Origin: Methanobrevibacter sp. YE315
Lineage (GTDB): Archaea; Methanobacteriota; Methanobacteria; Methanobacteriales; Methanobacteriaceae
Direction: 5' to 3'
Length of the DNA stretch: 64,000 bases
NCBI RefSeq assembly: GCF_001548675.1
Contig: NZ_CP010834.1
Span: forward strand, 186,001 to 250,000
The notes beneath the pieces were generated by a model that was not told where the DNA came from, did no database searches, and worked only from the letters and a program-made list of their open reading frames with translations. Shown in pieces: positions 63,903 to 64,000 of this stretch (position 1 is its first letter; the number at the start of each line of letters is the position of its first letter). The position numbers were made by a program, and so were the translations under genes.

Positions 63903-64000
63903 ATGATTTTCTTAGATACTTCTTATATTATTGGATTAATTATTAAAAACGACCGTTACTGTAATATTTCTAATGATATTAAATCAAATTTGAAAAATGA
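63903..64000 (+). CDS. PIN-domain (VapC-like) toxin, 5' end only
   Basis: An open frame from ATG 63903 to the window end (32 full codons) starts MIFLDTSYIIGLIIKNDRYC, the first strand of a PIN domain with metal-binding Asp at residue 5. AGGGAGTTGAATC just upstream is its ribosome-binding site. The position after a ribbon-helix-helix gene makes it the toxin of a VapBC pair. The rest, including the other acidic residues, lies outside the window. Confidence 0.75.
   Translation, partial: MIFLDTSYIIGLIIKNDRYCNISNDIKSNLKN

Overview
The window is a continuous stretch of an AT-rich methanogen chromosome. It carries formylmethanofuran dehydrogenase, F420-dependent formate dehydrogenase, coenzyme B biosynthesis genes, archaeal replication and transcription proteins (PolD large subunit, FEN1, TBP), a class I lysyl-tRNA synthetase and an intron-containing tRNA-Met. 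Together with ribosome-binding sites of the GGTGAT type and heavily N-glycosylatable surface proteins, this points to Methanobacteriales, most likely Methanobrevibacter. The genus is inference; the order-level placement is well supported.

Layout. 0-12.4 kb: mixed housekeeping genes (polC, an acidic coiled-coil protein, a cytosine deaminase, lysS, a PIN-domain pair, thiC, a PfkB nucleoside kinase, a ModE-like regulator, hxlB). 11.7-36.8 kb: a molybdopterin-enzyme island. It holds fdhD, a FecCD-type ABC importer with an FmdE-like protein, an ExbB/ExbD-like membrane module, fdhC-fdhAB, a heterodimeric ABC exporter, moaA-mobB, and a large fwd region with two 8-cluster polyferredoxins and a helix-turn-helix/ferredoxin fusion regulator. 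36.8-42.8 kb: a DUF2097 pair, then nrpR, glnA, a ThiF-like E1 and an aldo/keto reductase. 42.9-45.5 kb: tRNA-Met and three tandem small secreted proteins sharing a repeated promoter and leader. 45.7-64 kb: ahcY, a CoB-pathway operon ending in fen1, CYTH, a GT2 glycosyltransferase, tbp, a SerB-coiled-coil fusion, topA, aglB, a DRG GTPase, an AK6-type kinase and a VapBC-like pair cut by the window end.

How the genes fit together. FdhC and FdhAB oxidise formate, and Fwd reduces CO2 to formylmethanofuran. Both are Mo/W-pterin enzymes, and the window also encodes cofactor synthesis (MoaA, MobB), cofactor sulfuration (FdhD) and possibly oxyanion import. A perfect 17-bp palindrome (TGTGTAGTTACTACACA) occurs in both large intergenic regions of the fwd area, with degenerate copies beside mobB and in the promoter of the HTH-ferredoxin gene. 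I infer an Fe-S-sensing regulon joining pterin synthesis to formylmethanofuran dehydrogenase. This is the strongest candidate for an undescribed system here. A second is the triplicated leader of the small surface proteins, which contains a hairpin whose closing base pair covaries. An NrpR operator (GGAA-N6-TTCC) sits in the glnA promoter next to nrpR, a textbook regulatory pair.
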